From: Aureimonas sp. AU12
GTDB lineage: Bacteria; Pseudomonadota; Alphaproteobacteria; Rhizobiales; Rhizobiaceae
Reading direction: 5' to 3'
Length of the DNA: 64,000 nucleotides
Assembly: GCF_001463705.1 (NCBI RefSeq)
Contig: NZ_BBWH01000053.1
Location: forward strand, 54,565-118,564
Under the pieces are notes generated by a model. The model was not told the DNA's origin and searched no databases. It was given only the letters and a program-made list of their open reading frames with translations. The position numbers were made by a program, and so were the translations under genes. Positions 52,267-61,235 of the stretch are shown here, in pieces (within the stretch, counting starts at the first letter, position 1; the number at the start of each line of letters is the position of its first letter).

Positions 52267-52452
52267 TCAGCGATGGGTTCGATCACACTCCTGCCTCGCG
52301 GCCAGGGTCTGGTCGAGCCTATTCAGCCGCTCTGCAAGAGCATGCGGAAGATCGTAAACGGGCTGCAAAAGTTCGACCCGGTGCATCACTTGTGCCGTCG
52401 CTCGCTGCAGGTCGCGGATATGCTTCTTCGCTGCTATCTGCGATTGCTGCAT
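52267..52452 (-). CDS. Possible small coiled-coil protein (61 aa)
   Basis: Starts MQQSQIAAKKHIRDLQRATA, then QVMHRVELLQPVYDLPHALAERLNRLDQTLAARQ. Regular Leu/Ala spacing suggests a helical coiled coil. It is convergent with the chemoreceptor gene. Codon use is acceptable, but there is no known family or clear ribosome site. Confidence 0.4.
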   Translation of the reverse strand: MQQSQIAAKKHIRDLQRATAQVMHRVELLQPVYDLPHALAERLNRLDQTLAARQECDRTHR

Positions 52453-52574
52453 CGTCGTCCCAACTCCAAGCGGCCCCCTGCGGGGCTAACAGGTTAGGAC
52501 GCTATCCTTGTCGCAGCCTTTAGCTGGAAGGAGCCCGTGGTTGCAAGGTCTCCAAATTTTGGTGGAAAAACGCC

Positions 52575-52583
52575 TTATCCACA
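52575..52583 (+). promoter_or_regulatory. Consensus DnaA box
   Basis: TTATCCACA matches the DnaA consensus exactly. Only one copy was found nearby and no AT-rich unwinding region with iterons was seen, so an origin is not claimed. It lies 38 bp before the LexA-like box. Confidence 0.4.
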
Positions 52584-52620
52584 GGGGGGAACCCACGGCT
52601 GGGGATGGCTTGCCCGGAAC

Positions 52621-52635
52621 GTTCATATTTTGATC
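52621..52635 (+). promoter_or_regulatory. LexA-like box before the umuD gene
   Basis: GTTCATATTTTGATC fits the alphaproteobacterial LexA site GTTC-N7-GTTC with one mismatch in the second half. It lies upstream of the UmuD-like gene, which is normally an SOS gene. Confidence 0.5.
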
Positions 52636-52777
52636 CCTGGGTTAACAATTAGGAATCACGTCGTCCTATGGACCTGCACTGTTCACGGTTCGTACCCTCA
52701 TTCCTGCACTTCCGACCCTCACCGCTGTCCAAGTCGCAAACATCCCGACGTGAGAGTATTGGCTGGCGCCGTTCTGC

Positions 52778-53143
52778 GTGCCCACCGATTTCCCCTCGGC
52801 TGCAGGCGACGATCTCGACGAGAGCATCGATCCCATCGCCTGGATCGTCCGGCGCGAGAGCTCGACCTTCTGGTGGAAGGTCTCCGGTAATTCGCTGGTC
52901 GACGAGGGCATTCTGGATGGCGACCTGATCGCTATCGACCGCGCCGGCAAAAAGCGCCTTGGCCGGGTCGTGCTGGCCGTCGTGGACGGCCAGGTCACCC
53001 TGAAGAAGGTCGCCCGCCGCGACGGGCTCTACTTCCTCGATCCCGCCTCGCCGGACTCGTCCTTTCGGCCGATCCGGGTGACGGAAGACACCGAGATTTG
53101 GGGCATTCTCGCCGGCGTCGTGCGCCGGCTGCCGGTCGACTGA
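52778..53143 (+). CDS. umuD: UmuD-like S24 peptidase, N-terminally short
   Basis: GTG 52778. 121 residues. FPSAAGDDLDESIDP (about 5-19) is the region right after the self-cleavage site. The catalytic Ser39 lies in VSGNSLVDEGILDGDL and the Lys at 76 in VTLKKVARR, 37 residues apart as in UmuD. The end is typical (EIWGILAGVVRRLPVD). UmuD is cleaved during the SOS response to switch on mutagenic polymerase V. The first part is missing: a TGA (52751-52753) closes the frame upstream, so only the catalytic domain is encoded. The partner umuC is broken. Confidence 0.82.
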   Translation: MPTDFPSAAGDDLDESIDPIAWIVRRESSTFWWKVSGNSLVDEGILDGDLIAIDRAGKKRLGRVVLAVVDGQVTLKKVARRDGLYFLDPASPDSSFRPIRVTEDTEIWGILAGVVRRLPVD

Positions 53144-53149
53144 TCGGCC

Positions 53150-54436
53150 ATGGCCATCTCGATCGCCCTCATCGACTGCAACAACTTCTACGTCTCGTGC
53201 GAGCGCGTGTTCGACCTTCGCCTGCGCGGCGTGCCCGTTATCGTGCTCAGCAACAACGATCGCTGCGCCGTGGCCCGCTAGGAGGAGGCCAAGGCCCTTG
53301 GGGTCAAGATGGGCGACCCCGCCTTTAAGATCTGCGATAAGATCCGGGCACACTCGATCCGGGTTATGAGCTCGAACTACACGCTCTATGGCGACATGAG
53401 CCGGCGTGTCTTCGCCGTGCTCGACGACTTCTCGCCGCGCCTGGAGAACTACTCGATCGACGAGACCTTCGTGGACCTCTCCGGCTTCGGCGACCGGATG
53501 CTGAAGCACGCCACCGACATGCGGGCCGAGGTGCGCGAGCGCACCGGCATCCCGACCTGCGTCGGCATCGCGCGTACCAAGACGCTCGCCGAGCTCGCCA
53601 ACTTCGCGGCCAAAAAGAACCCGCTGTTTGCCGGCGTCTGCGATCTGACCGATCCCAGGTGGCCGACTACGTGCTGGCCCGGATGCCCGTTGGCGAGGTA
53701 TGGGGCGTAGGGTCCGCAACCGAGGCCAAGCTGGTGGCCCAGGGCATCGAGTTCGCCTCGCAGCTCCGCGACCTGCCCATGCCGCTTGGCTCGCAAGATC
53801 GGCACCGTCGTTCTCGAGTGTCTGGTGGCCGAGCTGAGGGGCATTCCCTGCATGGACCTCGAAGAGGTCGCGCCGCAGCGCAAAGGCATGGCCGTCACCC
53901 GATCCGTCGGCGAGCCAATGACCTCCTTCGACGTGCTGGCCCAGGCCATCACCGCCCATGCGACCCGCGCGTGCGAGAAGCTGCGCATTCACGGCCTGGT
54001 CGCCGGGACGCTGACGGCCTTCTTCCATACCAACCGGCACAAGTCGGATCGCCCGCAGCATTCCGCTTCGCGATCGGTCTCGCTCAAACCCATGTCAGCC
54101 GATACGTTCGATCTGGTGGGCGCGGCCATGCGCTGTATCCGCGCCGGCTGGAAGGGCGATCCCTCCGGCAACGGTCACGGCTACGGCTACACCAAGGCCG
54201 GGATCATCCTCGACGATCTCATTCGAGCAGAAGACGCGCCGCGCCTTCTGTTCGAGCCCGATCGACCGCGGAGCGCCAGCCTCATGAAGGCCCTCGACCC
54301 CTTCAACGACCGCTTCGGGAAGAATACGATGGTCCTTGCAACCAAGCGGTTTGAAGGCTCATGGGGTCTGCCAGCGGATCACCAATCGCCGCGCTATACG
54401 ACAAGGATCACAGATATGCCTATCGTTCGAGTCTAA
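53150..54436 (+). pseudogene. umuC: UmuC (DNA polymerase V subunit), stop codon and frameshifts
   Basis: ATG 53150 begins [20 protein letters not shown], with the catalytic Asp. A TAG at 53279-53281 replaces the codon after CAVAR. The same frame resumes EEAKALGVKMGDPAFKICDK and holds YSIDETFVDLSGF (the catalytic DE). A shift near 53655 leads to VADYVLARMPVGEVWGVG, and a second near 53790 to LARKIGTVVLECLVAEL and the C-terminal part, ending at 54436. Three lesions make it non-functional. The order umuD-umuC and the 6-bp gap are normal. Confidence 0.88.
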
Positions 54437-54712
54437 AGGTCTGGTGCATGCAATAAATGACCGTCTGAGTCGACAGGTGGGTATCGATAGGCCTTCTCTA
54501 CCTCACAAACCATGATTGGATTGAGACCCCGATCAACGGCAAAAAAGGTTGCCGAGACGTGAGGGTTGCATCGCTAAGGACATCAATCGTATTGAAATTT
54601 GGAATGGCGATATCAAGCGCAAACCCAGGCAGCAGTGCGTCCCAAGCGCTCCAATAAAGGCAAAGACGATGTGGATCGCGAACACCAAACCAATGATGCC
54701 GCAAGGCCCGAT

Positions 54713-55684
54713 ATGATCAAAGACATAAGCTTGTCGGTTGCCCATTTTTCACACGAGTTGGCCCAGCACGAACGGTTTGAGGCGTTTAACGCTTGCGGTG
54801 AACTTCCCGTGGCATTTGAACAGAAGAGGCGGCAACGAAGCGATATCCAGTTCGTCGGCTTTCGAAGTGATCCTCTCAGTGTATGGTGGACACGATCCGA
54901 ACATGGGTTTTGGACCCGTCGCACTGATGAGGGCGACTTGTTTACACTGCGCTTTACTCGAACCGGTAAGCTACTAAGACGTCACCAGAAAGGGGACTTC
55001 GTCTCCAATCCTAGCCAAGCAATTTTCACCAGATTTAACTCTTTACGGGAAGAGGGAAGTTTGGGGACATACGAGTCCTTAGGCGCTACCATTACCTACG
55101 ACGCCATTCGCGAAGCGCAGCAGAGGCTTGGAGCAAACACAACCCCTGACATAGCCACGTTTGTACCCGTCGCAGATGCAAATGAACCAAAAATTTTCGC
55201 GCTGCAATTAATGTTGCGTGCTATACAAGTATACGCATCAACTACACTCGCCCACCACGATTTGACCCTTCCCCTTTTCAAGGAAGCATTAATATATCAA
55301 ATATTGACGTGCTGGCCAGCGAGCGGAATTCATATAGTAAAGACCCAAAAAAATATTGCGTCAAAAGGTGTCGGCAATGCGATTGCCTTTATCGAAGCAA
55401 ACTTGCATCGTCGTTTGACTGTTGGCGATATAGCTGATGCCTGTGATGTTAGTTTACGTGCACTGCATTCATCATTCAAAATAGAAACTGGCCAAACTCC
55501 AATGAGTTTTGTGATAGATCGCCGTTTTGAACAAGTTCATAGAGATCTACAGCTGAATGACGGGTCCGGAACTGTTTCAGCCATTGCGTTCAAATGGGGT
55601 ATCATTCACATGGGGCAGTTTGGACGCGAATATCGCCGCCGTTATGGCTGTTCCCCAAACGAGACACTTCGGTCTCGGCCGTAG
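54713..55684 (+). CDS. AraC-family regulator
   Basis: ATG 54713 (MIKDISLSVAHFSHELAQHE); a longer TTG start at 54599 is possible. 323 residues. The C-terminal AraC domain (about 215-320) shows AIAFIEANLHRRLTVGDIADACDVSLRALHSSFKIETGQTPMSFV, then VSAIAFKWGIIHMGQFGREYRRRYGCSPNETL. The N-terminal region (SVWWTRSEHGFWTRRTDEGDLFTLRF) is a cupin-like sensor. Base composition is clearly more AT-rich than neighbours, as if recently acquired. Target unknown. Confidence 0.87.
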   Translation: MIKDISLSVAHFSHELAQHERFEAFNACGELPVAFEQKRRQRSDIQFVGFRSDPLSVWWTRSEHGFWTRRTDEGDLFTLRFTRTGKLLRRHQKGDFVSNPSQAIFTRFNSLREEGSLGTYESLGATITYDAIREAQQRLGANTTPDIATFVPVADANEPKIFALQLMLRAIQVYASTTLAHHDLTLPLFKEALIYQILTCWPASGIHIVKTQKNIASKGVGNAIAFIEANLHRRLTVGDIADACDVSLRALHSSFKIETGQTPMSFVIDRRFEQVHRDLQLNDGSGTVSAIAFKWGIIHMGQFGREYRRRYGCSPNETLRSRP

Positions 55685-56343
55685 AAGATCCTAGGACCGT
55701 TGACGTAGAGGAGCCAAGGCTGTTTTCGGTTCATCAGAGTTACGCGCATGTCTCAAAATAAAAAAATTGCCAATATCTTGCTAGGAACCTTTTTCGTCTC
55801 ATTCGGCCGATGAGTTGAGTGCTAAGGGGAAACCACCTCGTAGCTGCGTCGTAGTATTTTGCAAGCAACCGCGTCGGAAAGGCCGAACCGATCAGAAAGG
55901 CTGCAGCGGCCATTCCGTCGAGCACCAGGGGTTGAGACTATCAATATCCTGCAATTTTTCACAATTATGATACGCCGAAATTTAACCAAATGTTCCTCAT
56001 ATTCATTACGCCTAATTGTTCAGACAACGAGCATGCAAGGTGCTCTGCGGAGCATTACGCAGCTGTTCTAGTTTTCTTGCAGGCCAGTTTATGGATTCGT
56101 GGGCCTAATATCGGAATGCATTACCCCACTCATTTAACAATGGGATCACCCCGATTCCCAGTGGAATAGTGGCCGTCTTAATGGCTTCTAGTAGAGGCAA
56201 TGCGTTTCAATTGGAATGTTCGCGTGAAATAATAGTGAGGGTGTTGAAGCTGACCGCATTGGACAGGAGGCAATATTGAATATCAGATCGTTCACCACAA
56301 TACATTCGCTTGCTAGCGTGAATGTCTGAAATCAAAATTACAG
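55685..56343. other. AT-rich intergenic region
   Basis: About 660 bp with no reading frame that resembles a known protein and no clear repeat. The short frames (55740-55925 reverse) lack support. It could hold promoters of AT-rich neighbours. Confidence 0.35.
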
Positions 56344-56562
56344 ATGGCGCTGGAACTTCTGAGCATCGTTTCGGAGCTAAGTTCGCCGTGTGGGAAGGCA
56401 TCCTTGGAAGTGGCCTTATGTAAGAGAGGCGAAGATGCTCAAGAAATACTTGCAGACTGCATCCTCCGCTGTTTTTTAGAGGTTATTGACGAAGGACAGT
56501 CAGTCCGCCTAACAGCCTTAGGTGTTCGGGTGACAGGTGCACTCGGTTCTCGGAGAAGTTGA
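56344..56562 (+). CDS. Possible small helical protein (72 aa)
   Basis: ATG 56344 (MALELLSIVSELSSPCGKAS). The middle and end (AQEILADCILRCFLEVIDEG, VRLTALGVRVTGAL) resemble a small winged-helix. No ribosome site and no recognised family; weakly supported. Confidence 0.35.
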   Translation: MALELLSIVSELSSPCGKASLEVALCKRGEDAQEILADCILRCFLEVIDEGQSVRLTALGVRVTGALGSRRS

Positions 56563-56696
56563 ACTGTCGAGTTAACTCTCGCTCAACTGCGCTGCCGGGA
56601 CGCTCACCAGTCGTGTCAGACTCCCTCTCCCATGACCGGAAGTTATGTTTATCGCAAGCAGCCAGGGGCATGCTGATACCGTTTGAAGGATAGCAC

Positions 56697-58088
56697 ATGC
56701 CCTACAGTCTCAGCCGAGCTCATAAAAAAATTATTCGCAACATCGCGTTCCCGATCATGGCCATAGTCGGGTTGATGATCTGCTTTGTTATCGCCTTAGC
56801 AGTGTTTCTCGCTCAGCAGCAAACCGCAGATGAAATAAAGCGCGAGCAAAATCTAGCACGCGGTATGATCGATATTCGGTTGAGCGAGTTAGCTAAAATT
56901 GTCAACGACTATGCGTTTTGGGACGATGCGGTAAGCAACCTTACGAAGGAAACGAACTTCGAATGGGCTGAGACCAACGTCGGACCGACGATGAAAGAAC
57001 GGTACGGCGTTGACGCCGTCTTCGTTCTCGATCCGGATGGCCGCACAACTTACGGCATGTCGAACGAGAGCCGTACGCAACTGCCGGCAGCGCAAATCAT
57101 GACGTCTGGATTTGATCGCATCCTTTCAGAAAGGGCAAGTCGCGGATCAGAGGCGACCGCTTCGGGCATCGCTTTGGCGGACGGCCGACCGGCGCTCGTG
57201 GCGGTCTCACCCATTCGGCCATACAACGGTCTTGTGGATGAGACCAAAGACCGGCGTACAATTCTCGCGTTCGTTGATTTGCTCGACGATGCTGAATTGG
57301 ATCGACTCTCCAAGGTCTACCGCCTGCCTGACCTGCATATTGAGGAGGGTGGGGCGTCAGCAACCGCTTCCGTCGTCGTCACAACATCTGATGGCCGCGT
57401 ACCTGTGCGCTTGGCCTGGACGGGTGATGACCCAGGTAAGCGCCTTTTGGAGAAGCTGTTGCCGTTTCTACTAGCTTTGCTAGCAGCTTTCGTAATTTTG
57501 ATTCTCTTTGTGTTTCGTCAAATGACTGTACTGCTTCGGAACCTGAGGAAGACTGAAGAGCGAGCATCGCATGATCCGCTGACAGGCCTTCTCAATCGAT
57601 CCGTCCTGATGCGGAAGTTGGAGGCGATGACTGACATCAAAGGGCAGGTTACGCCTCATACACTCCTCTACCTCGACCTAGATGGGTTCAAAGCGGTGAA
57701 CGACCGGTTCGGCCACGAAGTTGGTGACATGGTTCTCCGTACGGCGTCCCACCATATCAAAGCAGCGGTACCGGACAATGCATCGGTCTACCGTCTAGGT
57801 GGCGACGAATTCGCCGTTCTAATTGCTGAAGACCTTGATGTCTCTATCATTCGCAGCATTGGGGCGCAGATTATTGGCGCCATAAGCCTCCCAATGTCGG
57901 TCGCTAATCAAACGGTCAAAGTCGGCGCTACCATCGGCGTCTCAATAGCTCCTAAAGATGGTAAGGCCCCACTCGATCTCATCCGTCATGCAGACCAAGC
58001 GCTTTATATGGGTAAACGAGAGGGCAAAGGCTCGATACGCTTTTATATAGGGGTGCCGTCTAATAGTTCGCGTCAAAAATCACAGTAG
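56697..58088 (+). CDS. CHASE4-GGDEF diguanylate cyclase
   Basis: 463 residues. TM1 about 15-38 (NIAFPIMAIVGLMICFVIALAVFL), a CHASE4-type periplasmic sensor about 50-255 (YAFWDDAVSN, WAETNVGPTMKERYGVDAVFVLDPDGRTTYG), TM2 about 258-280, and a GGDEF domain about 290-455 (SHDPLTGLLNRSVLMRKLE, LYLDLDGFKAVNDRFGHEVGD, VYRLGGDEFAVL). The GGDEF motif and the preceding DxD are intact, so c-di-GMP synthesis is expected. The product-inhibition site RxxD is absent (AVPD instead), suggesting no feedback inhibition. Confidence 0.92.
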   Translation: MPYSLSRAHKKIIRNIAFPIMAIVGLMICFVIALAVFLAQQQTADEIKREQNLARGMIDIRLSELAKIVNDYAFWDDAVSNLTKETNFEWAETNVGPTMKERYGVDAVFVLDPDGRTTYGMSNESRTQLPAAQIMTSGFDRILSERASRGSEATASGIALADGRPALVAVSPIRPYNGLVDETKDRRTILAFVDLLDDAELDRLSKVYRLPDLHIEEGGASATASVVVTTSDGRVPVRLAWTGDDPGKRLLEKLLPFLLALLAAFVILILFVFRQMTVLLRNLRKTEERASHDPLTGLLNRSVLMRKLEAMTDIKGQVTPHTLLYLDLDGFKAVNDRFGHEVGDMVLRTASHHIKAAVPDNASVYRLGGDEFAVLIAEDLDVSIIRSIGAQIIGAISLPMSVANQTVKVGATIGVSIAPKDGKAPLDLIRHADQALYMGKREGKGSIRFYIGVPSNSSRQKSQ

Positions 58089-58262
58089 AAAGCTTGGCGT
58101 CGTCTACGTATTAATTGCGTCTGCGGGTGGGCATGCCGGAACGATTTGCAAGACTGCGGTAACATCAAGGTCGGCACGTATTAGCGACAAAACAAATGCC
58201 GTCACTCGCCGTAAGGGCTAGTGTTAGTATTGGCTCCAATAAAAAACCTTTAAATGAGGTAA

Positions 58263-58781
58263 ATGATGGCAAGCAATTCGCCGGAGGCGCTGGGTTCGGT
58301 CCCCGCGGCTAGTGATACGTTTTTTCTTCTCATGGATACGGCTCGTCTGTTTTATCAAGCCCTCGGAGAGTCGATTGTCGATAACGAGCAGGGATTAACT
58401 CCAGCTTCCCTACGAGCGCTCGGGGCTGTTATTCGCTATCAGGGTGCCGGACTAAACGGTATTGCAGCTCGCATGGATTTAGAGCCGATGTCCCTGATCG
58501 CGCAGATCGATCGTCTCACAAAAGCAGGCCTCGTGGAGCGACGAGAGAGCCCAACCGACAAACGAAAGAAGCCTCTCTACCCCACCGCCAAAGCCTTCAA
58601 GGTCATGAGGGATCTCGATCCCTGTTTCGACAATCTTTACCGTGCAATGACGCAGGACATCCAGGCGGATGAGATGGATCGTTTGGCAGCCGTTTTGACC
58701 AAGATGCGCGCCAATATGACGACCGATCCTAGCATCACTGCATCCTTCACACTGCTGCCTGACGAGCCCGAGAAGGCATAG
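58263..58781 (+). CDS. MarR-family regulator
   Basis: 172 residues. The winged HTH is LTPASLRALGAVIRYQGAGLNGIAARMDLEPMSLIAQIDRLTKAGLVERRESPTDKRKKPLYPTAKA (about 42-108), with dimer helices at each end. Effector and target unknown. It is followed convergently by the PAP2 gene, and its stop is 9 bp from that gene's stop. Confidence 0.88.
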   Translation: MMASNSPEALGSVPAASDTFFLLMDTARLFYQALGESIVDNEQGLTPASLRALGAVIRYQGAGLNGIAARMDLEPMSLIAQIDRLTKAGLVERRESPTDKRKKPLYPTAKAFKVMRDLDPCFDNLYRAMTQDIQADEMDRLAAVLTKMRANMTTDPSITASFTLLPDEPEKA

Positions 58782-58790
58782 CGTTAGGTC

Positions 58791-59897
58791 TCAAATTCTG
58801 GTTGGACAGATCGCTTCGCGTCCCTGATGCCACCACCGGGCGAGCGTCCCGGCCAGCGTCCAAAGGGCGATAGTCGCCAGCAGGGCGACCAGCCCATCGA
58901 CGGCGTAGTGCCAGGCGAGGCTGATCGAGCCGAGGAAGATCCAGACCGCATAGGCTGCGAACACAAGACCAAGCCGAGGGCCGAGTTGGCTGGCCGCGAG
59001 CGCCATCAGGATGGCGACGCCGTTGTGCAGGCTCGGCATTGCGGAGATGCCCACGGACGCGCCTTCGCCGATATGGCCGGACCAAAGGAAACCTTGCGCG
59101 CGAAGCGCATAGATCGGCGCTGTTGCGTCCGCTTCGCGAAGCGACGCCATCAGTCCGAGATAGGGGTTGGGCTCCAGCCCGATCAGGCCATAGAAGCAAG
59201 GACCGGCAGACGAGAGCAACAGCGCCAGGATGTTGCCTTCCACCAGCCAGACGAGGAAGAAGGCGACGAGATATCGCGTGCGCAGCACCGTCCGGCTCTT
59301 CATGAAAGCGCAGGCGACCAGCGTCGCCAGCATCAGGACGAACCAGGCATTGTAGGCCATGTTCGTAGCGAACAGCACGATAGGATGGCTCATCAGAGGG
59401 TTCAGAACCTCGTGCGGCAGCGCTCCAAGGAACAGCGCGCGGTCCCAGGCGCTGAAGGTCTCGTCCCATGCGAATGGCTGGATCAGCGGGATCGCGATCT
59501 TGAGGCTCGCAAACAGGGCGGAGAACGGCACGAACAGCACGATCACCGGCACACCATTGGCGAGCCGGTCGCGGTCACTGATGTAGCGCCAGACCTCGCG
59601 CAAGAGCGCGACGGTCGGACTGCCTTTGGGCCGGGCGCGCACCAAGCGGCAAAGACAGATTGTTAGAATGCAGATCGGCAGGATGAAGGTGCCAAGCTCG
59701 CTCGCCGTTGCGACGAGATCGTAGGGGTTGGCGTTGCGCATCTGCGGGTAGACGACGTGCAGCGCTGCATAGATGGCGATCTGAGCGGCCACGATAGCCG
59801 CCAGAAGGCTGTGGCATTCGAAGGCTGCCAAGCTGCCCCGGACCCATGACCGGGCGCCAAGCGCGACATAGCGGTGGATGGCGAAGTTGGCTGTCAC
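58791..59897 (-). CDS. PAP2-family membrane protein
   Basis: 368 residues with about nine membrane helices. The phosphatase signatures appear near the C-terminus: ISAMPSLHNGVAILMALAASQLG (about 283-306, PSLH) and SISLAWHYAVDGLVALL (about 325-342, WHYAVD). A LYN-type YNAWFVLML follows at about 190. It is similar in layout to AUR1/inositol-phosphorylceramide-synthase-like PAP2 proteins; it could handle phospholipids or ceramide. The first signature K-x6-RP is not clear. Confidence 0.82.
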   Translation of the reverse strand: MTANFAIHRYVALGARSWVRGSLAAFECHSLLAAIVAAQIAIYAALHVVYPQMRNANPYDLVATASELGTFILPICILTICLCRLVRARPKGSPTVALLREVWRYISDRDRLANGVPVIVLFVPFSALFASLKIAIPLIQPFAWDETFSAWDRALFLGALPHEVLNPLMSHPIVLFATNMAYNAWFVLMLATLVACAFMKSRTVLRTRYLVAFFLVWLVEGNILALLLSSAGPCFYGLIGLEPNPYLGLMASLREADATAPIYALRAQGFLWSGHIGEGASVGISAMPSLHNGVAILMALAASQLGPRLGLVFAAYAVWIFLGSISLAWHYAVDGLVALLATIALWTLAGTLARWWHQGREAICPTRI

Positions 59898-59907
59898 AGA
59901 AGGTCGC

Positions 59908-60765
59908 CTAGATGCTTCGATCGATGATGCGGTTCAGAAGCGGCTCGACCGTTGGCGTGCGGGCCGCGAACATCACCCCGCCATCCCTGCGGCACTCGAC
60001 CGTGATGGCCATCAGGCAAAACGACAGATCGCCCTCCACCCTAGCCACGATCTCGAACACCGGCCCACCGATCACGCCTTTGGGATCGAGACTGATGTCG
60101 GCGCTGGAGCGCTCGAACCCACGCATCTCGATCTTCTGCGCCCATTCCAGAAACAGCGGCTGCTCTACCGATGCCCCCATGAAGTTGCGCCGGTATAGGG
60201 CACCGTCACCGCCTTGCTCTCGAGCGAACTCGGCCGACGCGCCTTGCGGAAGGCGTTCGGCGTGCGGGGAAAGCCGAGGTAGAGAAGGTTCGTCGCGCCG
60301 GCGCGCCCGCCCAGCGGAATGATCGGCACGGTCCAGTTCGGCAGCACCGCGTTGACCCGCACGAGAGCGTCGACGTCTCAGACCGCCGCGTACTGCGCGC
60401 GATCCAGGCGACAGATCGCCTTGCGCAACGATACCGCGCCAAGATGGGTCTGCATGTAGGTCTCGCCGAGCCCGAACTGCTCGGCGACCAAGAGGGCCGT
60501 CAGCGCAAGGATCGGGCCGCGCCGCTTCAGAAGGACGCCCGAGCCGAACACATGGACCACTAGCTTGCCGGTCCCGCTCTCCCTGAACTTGAAGAACGTC
60601 ACCAGCGACTTCAGAAGGCGATCGGCCTGGTCTTCGACCCAAGGTCTTGACGAAGTGGTAGGTCGCAGACATGGGATCGGTCTTAGCGAGATGGCGGTGG
60701 ATCTCGCGCAGCACGATCGAGCCCGGGTCGAACTCGTTCGGGAGTGCTTCCATCACGCTGGACAT
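59908..60765 (-). pseudogene. Tad-locus gene, frameshifted and interrupted
   Basis: ATG 60765 (MSSVMEALPNEFDPGSIVLR) overlaps the TadE stop as TGATG. The frame changes near 60650 (after YHFVK), then runs VEDQADRLLKSLVTFFKFRESG and LLVAEQFGLGETYMQTHLG to RAQYAAV. A TGA follows (about 60380), and the same frame goes on DVDALVRVNAVLPNWTVPIIPLGG, before a second shift near 60180 into MGASVEQPLFLEWAQKIEMRG to 59908. The protein would be about 280 residues. Its family is not recognised. Confidence 0.6.
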
Positions 60766-61235
60766 CACGATGCAGCCTGTGTCGGGAAACAGGCTCTGGC
60801 CTGCATGTGCTCGGAGCCCGCCATCAGCTTCGCGATGAAGGGCAGGGGAGAGAAGATGTCGGTGGAGAGGCTGACCTTCGACTGGCCAGGCGCACCGTCG
60901 CAGCTGGCAGCGTCCTCGACGGTGATCGCGGACGTTGCCAGCGCAATACCCCAGGAGCGCGCTTCCTGCTGGATGAAGGCGACCGCTAGATCGCGGCTGA
61001 AGGTGCCCTGCTGTGTGCAGTTCTCGTTGCGGATGCCGATGCAGCGCGCTGCGGTCGTCGCCGTCTTGTCGAGCGCCGTTTGGGTCCATACTACGCGGCC
61101 GACTTCGATCGTGCCGAACAGGAGAAGCATGAACGGCCAGACGAGCAACGCGAACTCGACCGCGGTCGTGCCCCCTTCGTCCCTTAGAAGCGCGTGCGGG
61201 GCGCGCCTATTGGACCAGCGCCAATGTCTGCACAT
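60765..61235 (-). CDS. tadE: TadE-like pilus assembly protein
   Basis: ATG 61235 lies within the end of the preceding gene. 156 residues. The TadE motif EGGTTAVEFALLVWPFMLLLFGTIEVGRVVW (about 20-50, one membrane helix) is followed by a Cys-containing periplasmic region (RCIGIRNENC, SCDGAPG). TadE/F are minor pilins of the Flp/Tad pilus. The stop overlaps the next gene's ATG. Confidence 0.85.
   Translation of the reverse strand: MCRHWRWSNRRAPHALLRDEGGTTAVEFALLVWPFMLLLFGTIEVGRVVWTQTALDKTATTAARCIGIRNENCTQQGTFSRDLAVAFIQQEARSWGIALATSAITVEDAASCDGAPGQSKVSLSTDIFSPLPFIAKLMAGSEHMQARACFPTQAAS

Noticed and set aside
52255..52330. tRNA-like segment (GTAGCTCAGCGATGGG)
   Set aside because: It resembles a D-arm start only. 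No acceptor stem, anticodon stem or T-arm can be drawn around it.
52575..52583. Replication origin suggested by a DnaA box
   Set aside because: Only one box was seen, with no iterons, AT-rich unwinding element or replication initiator gene in the window.
760..53281. Amber (TAG) recoding of the genetic code
   Set aside because: Intact genes such as the ABC ATPase (13737) and the SDR (10483) end normally at TAG, and other pseudogenes here carry TAA or TGA. Mutation is the simpler explanation.
54498..54745. Small reverse-strand membrane-like frames
   Set aside because: They overlap the upstream region of the AraC gene, have no ribosome site and look like chance frames.
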